Counted from the first letter of the stretch, positions 1 to 6,066 are shown. The stretch: 7,633 nt of DNA from Methanocorpusculum sp. MCE (GCA_003315675.1 NIZU01000063.1:1-7633); one strand, 5' to 3'. Notes: a model not told the origin generated them from the letters alone. Numbers and translations are program-made.

Positions 1-125
1 GATTCAAGAAGAGGGCGAAACACATCCCAATCAAGTGTTTTACCAACGTCGGAGAGACGGTTGCCAAGTTTTTCATAACGTTCGTGATATGCCTGGTTGA
101 GGCCAAAGCTGCTGAAAGTCCCCAT
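1..125 (-). CDS. IS5-like transposase, N-terminal fragment (runs off left edge)
   Basis: Reading the minus strand from ATG at 125-123 gives about 41 residues beginning MGTFSSFGLNQAYHERYEKL and continuing with GNRLSDVGKTLDWDVFRPLLE. The pattern of a short aromatic start, a helix containing 'YEKLGNRL', then 'LDW..FRPLL' is that of the N-terminal domain of IS5-type transposases (DUF772-like); this is family recognition from memory. The catalytic DDE region would lie to the left, outside the window, so I cannot say whether the element is intact. A perfect 14-bp palindrome (agaaagtactttct, 148-161) lies just upstream and may belong to the element's end, but I could not identify a definite terminal inverted repeat. 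No strong Shine-Dalgarno sequence precedes the ATG. The 5' end overlaps the antisense open frame starting at 97. Confidence 0.7.
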   Translation of the reverse strand, partial: MGTFSSFGLNQAYHERYEKLGNRLSDVGKTLDWDVFRPLLE

Positions 126-462
126 ACATACTACTCAACGTACGAAAAGAAAGTACTTTCTGTCAAAAAAAAGGTTGTTAGAAATTCTCACCTTTTTATT
201 TTCGAATGTTATCTTCACGATGTTCTATCTTGCGCTTCGTGATGCGGATCTTCTCAATGAATCGATCCTTTCCTCGGGGAATGATCTCATCTTAGCCTAC
301 ATGCAGACGACCCTGGTCCCCTTCGGCATATTGGGCATCGACCTTACGACCCTCTCGCTCGTCCCCGTATTCATCATCTTTCTACAGGTGATTTTCGTAT
401 ACACCATTCTCGCAGCTTTAGTCACCAGAATGGCCATCATGTTCCAGAATCTAAGTCCCTAA
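97..462 (+). CDS. Small membrane protein or C-terminal remnant of one
   Basis: This open frame of up to 121 residues is not a family I recognise. Hydrophobic segments lie at about residues 29-47 and 74-115, the latter probably two short or one long membrane pass, with a basic N-terminal region (KRKYFLSKKR, residues 18-27) suggesting a cytoplasmic N-terminus. The start is doubtful. TTG at 97 lies inside the antisense transposase fragment and has no ribosome binding site; alternatives are TTG at 175 and ATG at 220. A likely reading is that an IS5-like insertion removed the real 5' end and only the C-terminus remains. An uninterrupted frame ending in clear membrane segments supports real coding ancestry. 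It converges on the minus-strand hydrolase (gap 23 nt), and a T6 run (467-472) just after its stop could act as an archaeal oligo-T terminator. Confidence 0.4.
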   Translation: MRPKLLKVPIHTTQRTKRKYFLSKKRLLEILTFLFSNVIFTMFYLALRDADLLNESILSSGNDLILAYMQTTLVPFGILGIDLTTLSLVPVFIIFLQVIFVYTILAALVTRMAIMFQNLSP

Positions 463-466
463 ATTC

Positions 467-472
467 TTTTTT
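467..472 (+). terminator. Possible oligo-T terminator after the membrane ORF
   Basis: Six consecutive T residues begin 4 nt after the stop codon at 460-462, in the gap between two convergent genes. Archaeal RNA polymerase can terminate on oligo-T without a hairpin, and no hairpin is evident here. Confidence 0.3.
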
Positions 473-485
473 CACGGGAAGAATC

Positions 486-1289
486 TCACCACTCGACCTT
501 CAGCCCGACCCCCACTTCATGTACCGGGATCTCCTGATGGACCGCTGCTTTCACCGCAAACGAGGTACAGTGGCAGGGATACATCTCCGTGATCCCTTCT
601 TTCTGCATATAGGCAATCGTCTTCTTTGCCCGCTCATCCACCTTCTTCATATGCCAGCCGCCGATGATCCCGAGGATCGGTTTTTTGCTCAGCTCTTTTG
701 CATACGCACACATATTACAGATCCCTGCATGAGAACAACCCGTAATAATATAGATGCCGGCAGCCGTTTCATAGAAAAGCGCCGAGTCCTCCAGAATATA
801 ATCCGGGACATATCCCTCCGGCGTTTTTCTCGTGTCCATCTTCGGTCTCTGCCCGAACTCCTGCGTGATCGGGATCTCGCCAAGGAACGAGATATGATCG
901 CTGATTTTGACCGGATCCTTTGAGAGAAGCTGGCTGGTCTTTTCCCGCATCGTCTCTTAGAAGACGGGGGACCCCGTCGGCAGATCGCCCCGGCGTTTCT
1001 CGGCAAACGTATCGGGATGGGCGATCACTTCGAACGACGATGTGTCGAAGCGTTCCAGCAGATGCGGCAGTCCGCCGGTATGGTCGTCGTGCCCGTGGGA
1101 GATCACGATCTTTGTCAGAGCTGAAAGATCGATCCCGAGTTTTTTCGCATTCCGGATAAAAAGATCCGAGTAGCCCGTATCAAGCAGAATTTTTTCCGTC
1201 CCGTCTTCGATATAGAAGCACAGTCCCGGTTCTCCGTAGAAATATTTGTCGATAAAGGTGTTGTTGTCAACGAGTACAGTAAGTTTCAT
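486..1289 (-). pseudogene. Metallo-beta-lactamase-fold hydrolase (COG1237 type), split by an in-frame TAA
   Basis: The frame is continuous over 267 codons except for one TAA at 959-957. The first half (110 aa, starting MKLTVLVDNN) holds the metal-binding motif HGHDDH at residues 65-70 and ILLDTGYSD at 34-42. The second half (GSPVF, stop, ETMREK...) holds ITGCSHAGICN and PCHCTSF, typical of the COG1237 subgroup that includes proteins annotated as a dihydropterin/ribofuranosylaminobenzene phosphate (methanopterin pathway) synthase. The substrate here is unknown. I chose ATG 1289 because GGAG (1299-1296) sits 6 nt upstream and the protein starts there as the family does; ATG 1301 is in frame but lacks that spacing. 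The stop separates metal ligands into two fragments. An in-frame ATG lies 6 nt after the TAA (950-948), so restart is conceivable but unsupported by a good SD. It is the last gene of the minus-strand operon and overlaps the end of flavoprotein copy 1. Confidence 0.8.
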
Positions 1290-1989
1290 GATGTTCTCCA
1301 TGGTTTTTTCCGGCAAACCAGCCGTTCTCTTTCCAGTAGACCGCCTGAGGCTCATCAGACCAGAATTTTTTCTGAGCAAACCTCATCAGATAGAAGATCA
1401 TCTTCACCTTGAGACGGGGCTTTGCTCCCGTTTCCCGGCGAATCTTTCTCGAAGTCTGTTTGATCTCCTCTGTGAATTTTGCCTTCTTTTTTTCGGAAAG
1501 CTCACGCCATCCTTCCATCCCGACCGTTTTTTTGAAGCGGTAGATTCGGCCGACTCCCCACCAGTCAAGGGAATTTTTGACATCCCAGATAGTCTGCCGC
1601 ATGCCGATACGTGCTCCTGTTGAAATAACGAGTGCCTGTTTATGGAAATATACGTCTTTTGGCTTATGCGCCATCCATTGAAAGCCGAATTGGTCTAAAA
1701 GAGCCTTGACCTGGCCGGGTACATGCAGTAAATACACGGGAGCCGTGAAAATGATCAGATCCGCACTTTCCATGGCCTCCTCTATCGGCTGAATGTATTT
1801 GTAGTGAGGGCACTTTGTGCTGTCGGACAGGCAGGTCAGACATCCGGTGCAGAACACCGGCATATCCCTTGGGAGATGGAATTCGGTAACGATATCACCG
1901 TCGGCAAGTTCTGTTATGAACTGCCGGGCGATATTGTACGTACTGGATCTTTCCGTCCGGTTGGTTCCGTAGATGACGGTGATTTTCAT
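1267..1989 (-). CDS. Isf/WrbA-like flavoprotein, copy 1 (C-terminus frameshifted)
   Basis: This 240-aa flavodoxin-fold protein belongs to the NADPH-dependent FMN reductase / iron-sulfur flavoprotein group. MKITVIYGTNRTERSSTYNI is the FMN phosphate-binding loop, DLIIFTAPVYLLHVPGQVKA (residues 77-96) the second FMN-contacting segment, and LDWWGVGR (141-148) a conserved later block. Cysteines 47, 50, 53 and 60 form a compact C-x2-C-x2-C-x6-C cluster close to the 4Fe-4S motif described for Methanosarcina Isf. A redox role with FMN and possibly an iron-sulfur cluster is inferred; donor and acceptor are unknown. The ending is odd. Sister copies finish GKKPWKD(T/A), but this one reads GKNHGEHHETYCTR after residue 228. 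One extra G before the A-run would restore GKKPWRTS and a stop overlapping the hydrolase ATG. The core is intact, so it may still fold and work. Confidence 0.85.
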   Translation of the reverse strand: MKITVIYGTNRTERSSTYNIARQFITELADGDIVTEFHLPRDMPVFCTGCLTCLSDSTKCPHYKYIQPIEEAMESADLIIFTAPVYLLHVPGQVKALLDQFGFQWMAHKPKDVYFHKQALVISTGARIGMRQTIWDVKNSLDWWGVGRIYRFKKTVGMEGWRELSEKKKAKFTEEIKQTSRKIRRETGAKPRLKVKMIFYLMRFAQKKFWSDEPQAVYWKENGWFAGKNHGEHHETYCTR

Positions 1990-1991
1990 TG

Positions 1992-2011
1992 GATGATGGA
2001 TTATTGGGTTG
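1992..2011. repeat. Duplicated upstream spacer motif, copy 1
   Basis: The plus-strand 20-mer gatgatggattattgggttg sits 2 nt upstream of the flavoprotein copy 1 start and matches the motif upstream of copy 2 (2787-2806) at all but one position. It marks the edge of the duplicated gene-plus-spacer unit. On the coding strand it contains no Shine-Dalgarno sequence. Confidence 0.7.
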
Positions 2012-2066
2012 TGGAACGATTTATTCTATCTCTTCTCTCCCGAATGCCGGCAGCGAATCACGCTTT

Positions 2067-2784
2067 TCAGGCGTCCTTCCAGGGTATTTTCCCGTCTAAC
2101 CAGCCCTTCTCCCACCAGAATGCCGCATCAGATTCAATAAACTGGTATTTTTTCTGCACAAACCTCATCAGATAGAAGAGTATCCTGACTTTGAGCCGGG
2201 GCCCTGCTCCCTGTTGTCTTTGAATTTTTCGGGCTGTTTTCTTGACTTCTTGTGCAAATGCCGCTCTGCTCTTTTCGGTGACCTCTGTCCAGTCTCCCGT
2301 CAGGACCGCATTTTTGAAACTGTAGGTCCGACCGACTCCCCACCAGTCAAAGGAATCCTGAACATCCTTTCCTGCACTCCGCATTCCGGCTCTTGCGGCC
2401 GTTATAATAACAAGTGCCTGTTTGCGCAACATCTGCGGGTTTGGCTTGTGTCCCATCCACCGACAACCGAAGTGGTCTAAGAGGGCTTTGACCTGGCCGG
2501 GCACATGGAACACATACACGGGAGCCGTGATAATGATCAGATCCGCATTCTGCATGGCCTCCTCAATTGGCTGGATGTATTTGTAGTGAGGACATGTTGT
2601 GGTGTCGGAAAAACAGTTGAAGCATCCGGTGTAGAATGCCGGCATATCCCGTGGGAATATCCCGTGGGAGATGGAATTCAGTGACCGGATCGCCGTCTGC
2701 GAGTTCAGCCAGGAACTGTTTGGCGATGTTGTACGTACTGGATTTTTCCGTACTGCTGGTTCCATAGATGACGGTGATTTTCAT
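2067..2784 (-). pseudogene. Isf/WrbA-like flavoprotein, copy 2, frameshifted by a 13-bp tandem duplication
   Basis: The first 44 codons from ATG 2784 (MKITVIYGTSSTEKSSTYNI ... HLPRDIP) match the sister copies, then the frame runs out at 2563. The remainder, from DMPAFYTGCF to the end GKIPWKDA, is in another frame. The cause is visible: atatcccgtggga occurs twice head to tail (2644-2656 and 2657-2669), and removing one unit restores a complete protein of about 234 residues that aligns throughout with copies 1 and 3. A second departure is that the first cluster cysteine is replaced by tyrosine (FYTGC instead of FCTGC), so even a repaired product would lack one of four putative cluster ligands. 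The FMN-binding loop, APVYVFHVPGQVKA and FDWWGVGR blocks remain. It lies 75 nt after copy 3 and 77 nt before copy 1. Confidence 0.88.
2644..2669. repeat. Perfect 13-bp tandem duplication inside flavoprotein copy 2
   Basis: Two identical units of atatcccgtggga lie head to tail. The sister genes have one unit at the same place (with base differences), so this is a derived duplication. Thirteen bases add one to the reading frame and inactivate copy 2. The configuration could revert by slippage or recombination. Confidence 0.95.
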
Positions 2785-2786
2785 AC

Positions 2787-2806
2787 GATGATGGAGTATT
2801 GGGTTG
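2787..2806. repeat. Duplicated upstream spacer motif, copy 2
   Basis: The plus-strand 20-mer gatgatggagtattgggttg lies 2 nt upstream of the copy 2 start and is nearly identical to that at 1992-2011. The first 13 bases (gatgatggagtat) also lie 2 nt upstream of copy 3 (3567-3579), after which similarity stops. This fits tandem duplication with a junction close to the start codon. Confidence 0.7.
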
Positions 2807-2836
2807 AGGAAACATGTACTTTTCCCCCCCTCCCGT

Positions 2837-2850
2837 CTCCCGGCAGGGAG
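2837..2850. other. Short hairpin between flavoprotein copies 3 and 2
   Basis: ctccc (2837-2841) pairs with gggag (2846-2850) around a GGCA loop, in the spacer 9 nt after the copy 3 stop on the coding strand. No T-run follows directly, so it is not a convincing terminator; a role in mRNA processing or stability is possible but unproven. Confidence 0.3.
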
Positions 2851-2859
2851 TGAAGCTTT

Positions 2860-3564
2860 TCAGGTGTCCTTCCAGGGTTTTTTCCCGTCGAACCAGCCTT
2901 TCTCCTTCCAGTATGCTACATCTTCTGGATTGTACCGGTATTTTTTCTGCACGAATCTCATCAGATAGAAGATCATCTTCACTTTGAGCCGGGTCCCGGA
3001 TCCTTTCTGTCTTCGAATTTTTTGGGAGGTGGCCTTTACTTCTTTTGCAATTTCCGTTCTCTTTTTTTCGGAAACCTGACTCCATTCCGAAGCCTGGACC
3101 GCTTTTTTGAAGGTGTAGGTCCGCCCGACGCCCCACCAGTCGAAGGAATCCTGAGCATCCTTTGCTGCGTGCCGCATGCCTGCTCCGGCGGCAGTCGTAA
3201 TAACGAGTGCCTGTTTATGGAAAAACGCCTCTATCGGCCGGTGGGCTATCCACTGATAGCCGAAGTGGTCCAGCAGGGCCTTGACCTGGCCCGGCATATG
3301 AAACACATACACGGGAGCTGCGATAATGATCAGATCGGCGTTTAACATGGCATCCGAGATCGGCTTGATGTATGCGTAGTGGGGACACTTCGCCGGATCG
3401 GAAAAGCAGGTGAAACATCCGGTGCAGAAGTTCGGCATGTCCATTGGAAGATGAAATTCGGTGATTTGATCGCCGTCTGCAAGTTCAGCCAGGAATTGTT
3501 GGGCGATGTTGTACGTACTGGATTTTTCCGTACGGCTCGTTCCGTAGATGACGGTGATTTTCAT
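2860..3564 (-). CDS. Isf/WrbA-like flavoprotein, copy 3 (intact)
   Basis: This 234-aa protein is the only undamaged member of the three tandem paralogs. The start MKITVIYGTSRTEKSSTYNI carries the FMN phosphate-binding loop. Cysteines 47, 50, 53 and 60 form a C-x2-C-x2-C-x6-C cluster resembling the compact 4Fe-4S motif of Isf, followed by PHYAYIKPI. DLIIIAAPVYVFHMPGQVKA (residues 77-96) and FDWWGVGRTY (141-150) are further flavodoxin-like blocks. The C-terminal 45 residues (basic, amphipathic, ending GWFDGKKPWKDT) are conserved in all three copies and may mediate oligomerisation. The likely role is NAD(P)H- or ferredoxin-linked electron transfer or quinone/oxidant reduction in the cytoplasm, but the sequence does not fix the substrate. 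It starts 21 nt after the kinase remnant's stop, so the two look co-transcribed. No Shine-Dalgarno sequence is visible before the ATG. A plain thiol-rich FMN reductase without a cluster is the main alternative. Confidence 0.9.
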   Translation of the reverse strand: MKITVIYGTSRTEKSSTYNIAQQFLAELADGDQITEFHLPMDMPNFCTGCFTCFSDPAKCPHYAYIKPISDAMLNADLIIIAAPVYVFHMPGQVKALLDHFGYQWIAHRPIEAFFHKQALVITTAAGAGMRHAAKDAQDSFDWWGVGRTYTFKKAVQASEWSQVSEKKRTEIAKEVKATSQKIRRQKGSGTRLKVKMIFYLMRFVQKKYRYNPEDVAYWKEKGWFDGKKPWKDT

Positions 3565-3585
3565 GAGATGATGGAGTATATACCT

Positions 3586-4337
3586 TCAGGAATATTCTAG
3601 TTTACTCCCGTCCTTTTTTGCTTCCAAATACCAGCAGGGAACGGAAGTTTTCATATCATCATACCAGAAAAGGACCTCTTTTGCCATTTCTACAGCCGTG
3701 TCGACCTCTTTTTGGCCAAAAGGTATCGACCAGGGGATCGAGGAAAGCGTATTACTGCTGATGTATAAGAGAAGCAGATCCCAGAATTCATCCGGAACGG
3801 AGCCATCAAAATATCCGTCGATCCGTCCTGCCGCAAAATAGATACTCCTTTTCGCACACCACACGATACGGTTGAACTCTTCCCAGGGATCCCCGTAGTC
3901 GATCCGGTTGAAATCGATGATACAGGGGTTCCCATCTCCGTCGATGATGATGTTTCCGCAGTGAAAATCCCCGTGCTGAAACGACTGCGGCCGGTTTTCT
4001 ATCAGATGCCTGTGTTCTTCGATGTAGGCAAGCATCAGATCGTCATGCTCGAAACGGATGCCGCAGGCAAGATACCTCTCGTTTTTCCAGTCGAGTTTTT
4101 TTTCCAAACCGCAGATCCCAGGGTTTCATACCTCCCGGTGCCGGAATGCCCCGGGATTCTATCGTTTTGAGAGCTTCGAACTCCTCTTTTTTTCCGGTCG
4201 TATTTTTCTCTGGCAGAGACGCGAAGCAGAAGGTTTAGCCCGTCATCTGTTGTGACACGATATTTTGCATCATCGGACCAGCCTTTGAGGATTCGAGTTC
4301 TTTTGGTGAACGCCTGATTCGGGATTTCGTCCGGTAT
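3586..4337 (-). pseudogene. APH-family small-molecule kinase, degenerate
   Basis: Pieces of one aminoglycoside-phosphotransferase-like protein lie in three consecutive frames. The N-lobe piece (RILKGWSDDAKYRV, LLLRVSAREKYDRKK) shifts at an A7 run (plus-strand T-run 4187-4193) into KEEFEALKTIESRGIPAP, which joins directly to KPWDLRFGKK and shifts again at an A8 run (4096-4103) into the long C-lobe. The C-lobe holds HGDFHCGN (catalytic Asp and Asn) and IIDFNR (metal-binding Asp). Removing one A from each run restores YDRKKEEF and RFGKKLDWKNERY. Relatives of about 300 aa, known to me mainly from Firmicutes, have roughly 60 more residues between 'LGIP' and 'SIPAP', so the hinge is deleted (junction about 4136-4147). 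No ATG, GTG or TTG precedes the N-lobe piece after the tyrS stop. A 173-aa C-lobe frame opens at TTG 4107 but lacks the nucleotide-binding lobe. The substrate is unknown; antibiotic resistance should not be assumed. Confidence 0.85.
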
Positions 4338-4344
4338 AAAAAAA
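4338..4344 (-). terminator. Oligo-T terminator after tyrS
   Basis: On the coding strand the tyrS stop (4352-4350) is followed within 6 nt by seven T residues. There is no obvious hairpin. Oligo-T alone is a known archaeal termination signal, though readthrough into the kinase remnant and flavoprotein genes is possible because no clear promoter for them was found. Confidence 0.55.
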
Positions 4345-4349
4345 GAGGA

Positions 4350-5303
4350 TTAGTTTTTGTAGCTCTGCACATACGCGTAAGCGTCTGCGAGGAGTTCTGT
4401 GAGGGCATCGCCGCATGCGGCTTTGAGATCCATCGGGTGGATCTTTCCGCCGGCATACGCCGTCTCGAGTTCTGCATAGCTGTGGAACTCGAGGTCCCCG
4501 CCGAACTTTTCGGGTCTGCGGATTGCGATCGTATCCATTCTCGGGAAGACGTTGTACCGGAAGATCTGCAGGATTGGGTTTCCTTCCGTCTCCGGCGGGC
4601 AGAATGCCTTCTTCATCTTCTTTTTGATATCTTCGGGCGAATCGGCGACCGAGACGACGTTTCCTTTCGAGGAGGACATCTTTTCGCCGTCGAGACCGTT
4701 GACGATCGGCGTGTGGATACATACCGGTGGTTTGTATCCGAGGGTCGGGAGGTGTTCGCGTGCGAGCATGTGGATCTTTCTCTGGTCGATCCCTCCAACC
4801 GCTGCATCGACGTTGAGGGTCGGGATGTCGACGACCTGCATGACCGGGTAGACCATCTGGGAGACCATCGTATTATCCATTGCACGGCCGACTTCGTCCA
4901 TACTGCGGGTGGCACGGTTCAGGGTGATCTGCAGGCAGAGGGTCAAGACTTCGGTCTGATACTTCGGGGTGAGCTGGACGTCCGTTCCGAGAACGAACTC
5001 CGCGCCTTTGAGACCGACCGCCTCGATGCAGGCTTTGTTGTAGTCGGAAAGCTCTTTGATCTGTTCGAAGGTTCCTTTTCTGTTCAGATAGGCGTGCAGG
5101 TTTGCGATCAATACCACGACGTCAAACCCTGCTGCTTTCATATCCATCAGTTTATTGATGGTCACCAGGTGACCGAGGTGAATCTCGCCGCTTGGTTCAT
5201 AACCGGTATAGACCCGTTTTGTTGGTTTGTTCAACAAAGCTCTGAGCTCGTCTTCGGTGACGATCTCAGCCGTATTACGGGTGACGAGTTCGTATGCGTC
5301 CAT
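4350..5303 (-). CDS. tyrS: Tyrosyl-tRNA synthetase, archaeal type
   Basis: This 317-aa class I aminoacyl-tRNA synthetase charges tRNA-Tyr with tyrosine using ATP in the cytoplasm. The HIGH-type motif is HLGH at residues 42-45 (GEIHLGH) and the KMSKS-type loop is KMSSSKGN at 208-215. Tyr32 (VYTGYEPSG) and Asp159 (MQVVDI) correspond to the tyrosine-recognising Tyr32 and Asp158 of M. jannaschii TyrRS. The blocks AYLNRKG, VGGIDQRKIHMLARE, RRPEKFGGD and IHPMDLK follow the archaeal enzyme end to end, and the length is normal. I chose ATG 5303 rather than the open frame extending to 5396 because the family starts here and a TATA box sits about 30 nt upstream. There is no Shine-Dalgarno sequence, so the mRNA is probably leaderless. 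It is an undamaged housekeeping gene and the only clear core gene here. Confidence 0.97.
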   Translation of the reverse strand: MDAYELVTRNTAEIVTEDELRALLNKPTKRVYTGYEPSGEIHLGHLVTINKLMDMKAAGFDVVVLIANLHAYLNRKGTFEQIKELSDYNKACIEAVGLKGAEFVLGTDVQLTPKYQTEVLTLCLQITLNRATRSMDEVGRAMDNTMVSQMVYPVMQVVDIPTLNVDAAVGGIDQRKIHMLAREHLPTLGYKPPVCIHTPIVNGLDGEKMSSSKGNVVSVADSPEDIKKKMKKAFCPPETEGNPILQIFRYNVFPRMDTIAIRRPEKFGGDLEFHSYAELETAYAGGKIHPMDLKAACGDALTELLADAYAYVQSYKN

Positions 5304-5328
5304 ATCCCAATATGTTGACCGTGAAATA

Positions 5329-5336
5329 CTATAAAG
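5329..5336 (-). promoter_or_regulatory. TATA box for a leaderless tyrS transcript
   Basis: On the coding strand CTTTATAG is centred about 30 nt upstream of the tyrS ATG. Archaeal transcription normally starts about 25 nt downstream of the box centre, which places the 5' end within a few bases of the ATG. The lack of a Shine-Dalgarno sequence agrees with leaderless translation. Confidence 0.6.
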
Positions 5337-5456
5337 GATGTGTGAGAGAGTGTGGACCGGGACACTGTCTAACATGTAGACATGAGGAACCTTCATTCAG
5401 GAAATTTGTATGCTGTTCTCGAATTATGGATTAAATAGGAGTAACGCGGTGTGGCT

Positions 5457-5992
5457 CCAGTTTGGAAAGGAGGTTGTTGGGTGTAGATAGATGAGAAAAA
5501 CCAACCGCGAATCGGCGCGAATCCGCCCTTCGGGCGAATCAAATCGGATTTGCTTATCCTCACTTTCGCAATCCAGCTTCGCTGTCTTGCTCATCCCTTC
5601 ATCGGGATCGTTCGGGCAAATCCTGTCGCCGCCCCCGCGGCTCCTGTAAGGAAGAGGTTCATTCAGCATTAATAAATGAGTGAATTGTTCTTTTCTGACA
5701 ATCTCAAAATGAGAAGAGAAAGGGAAATAACCATCGGGAGGCGCTGGGGCGCCGACAGGATTTGCCCGAACGCTCCCGACGAAGGGACGAGCAAGTCGAG
5801 GGCGGGGTGAGCCGATAGGCTCGCCCTTAGCTGAGCAAACCGAAGGTTTGCGAGCAAGGCTTTGCCTTGCGAGAGACTTGTGAGAGTGAGTATCAGCAAA
5901 TCCGATTTGATTCGCCCGAAGGGCTGATTCGCGCCGATTCGCGGTTTGTTTTTTTCGTGCGGCCAAATCAGGCCATCTCCTTTCCGAATTGG
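5457..5992. repeat. 536-bp imperfect inverted repeat made of nested hairpins (MITE/REP-like), no gene
   Basis: The gene-free stretch between tyrS and the gene at 6118 is dominated by this structure. The outer ends match as inverted copies (ccagtttggaaaggag at 5457-5472 against the complement of 5977-5992), separated by equal 53-nt outer segments from the same cgcg core. The next segment, 5503-5554 against 5895-5946, pairs over 52 bp with one mismatch. An inner segment, 5587-5634 against 5746-5794, pairs with a handful of differences. The loop is about 5641-5740. Small perfect hairpins sit inside the arms, e.g. cgcccttcgggcg (5524-5536). A/T-runs flank both arms (A5 5496-5500, T7 5949-5955), so each outer side looks terminator-like. 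No transposase or certain target-site duplication is visible. A 180-aa minus-strand open frame (5966-5424) is a by-product of the palindrome. Likely a non-autonomous mobile repeat; a structured RNA or bidirectional terminator is an alternative. Confidence 0.85.
5800..5870. repeat. Tandem small hairpins present only in the right arm
   Basis: Three compact hairpins follow one another: gagcc-gata-ggctc (5809-5822), gcaaacc-gaa-ggtttgc (5835-5851) and gcaaggc-ttt-gccttgc (5854-5870). The corresponding part of the left arm (5555-5586) is about 68 nt shorter and lacks them, so they look like units inserted or expanded in one arm of the larger inverted repeat. They resemble bacterial REP-type palindromic units in form only. 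Confidence 0.75.
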
Positions 5993-6066
5993 ATTATCAT
6001 TAACACAGCGTAAGTCCTATACAAAGAATATCATCATCATCCAAAGCTGAAATATCCCTGAAGGTC

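Noticed and set aside
957..959. Recoding of the hydrolase stop as pyrrolysine or selenocysteine
   Set aside because: The codon is TAA on the coding strand; pyrrolysine uses TAG and selenocysteine uses TGA.
689..1159. Alternative frames across the hydrolase gene
   Set aside because: The COG1237-like motifs are all in one other frame; these are shadows.
3574..3584. TATA-like gtatatac upstream of flavoprotein copy 3
   Set aside because: It lies only about 15 nt from the ATG, too close for an archaeal promoter serving that start codon.
4235..4722. Minus-strand frames overlapping the 3' end of tyrS and the kinase remnant
   Set aside because: They are off-frame to tyrS and to all kinase fragments, and Arg/Pro-rich without family motifs.
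4437..5318. 293-codon open frame on the plus strand
   Set aside because: It lies antisense to tyrS, whose motifs and full-length family match are unambiguous; the long frame is a codon-bias shadow.
5424..5966. 180-codon open frame on the minus strand (and a 76-codon frame at 5669-5899)
   Set aside because: It is read through the inverted repeat; the protein shows low-complexity Arg/Ser-rich sequence with mirrored segments and no domain, so it is a by-product of the palindrome.
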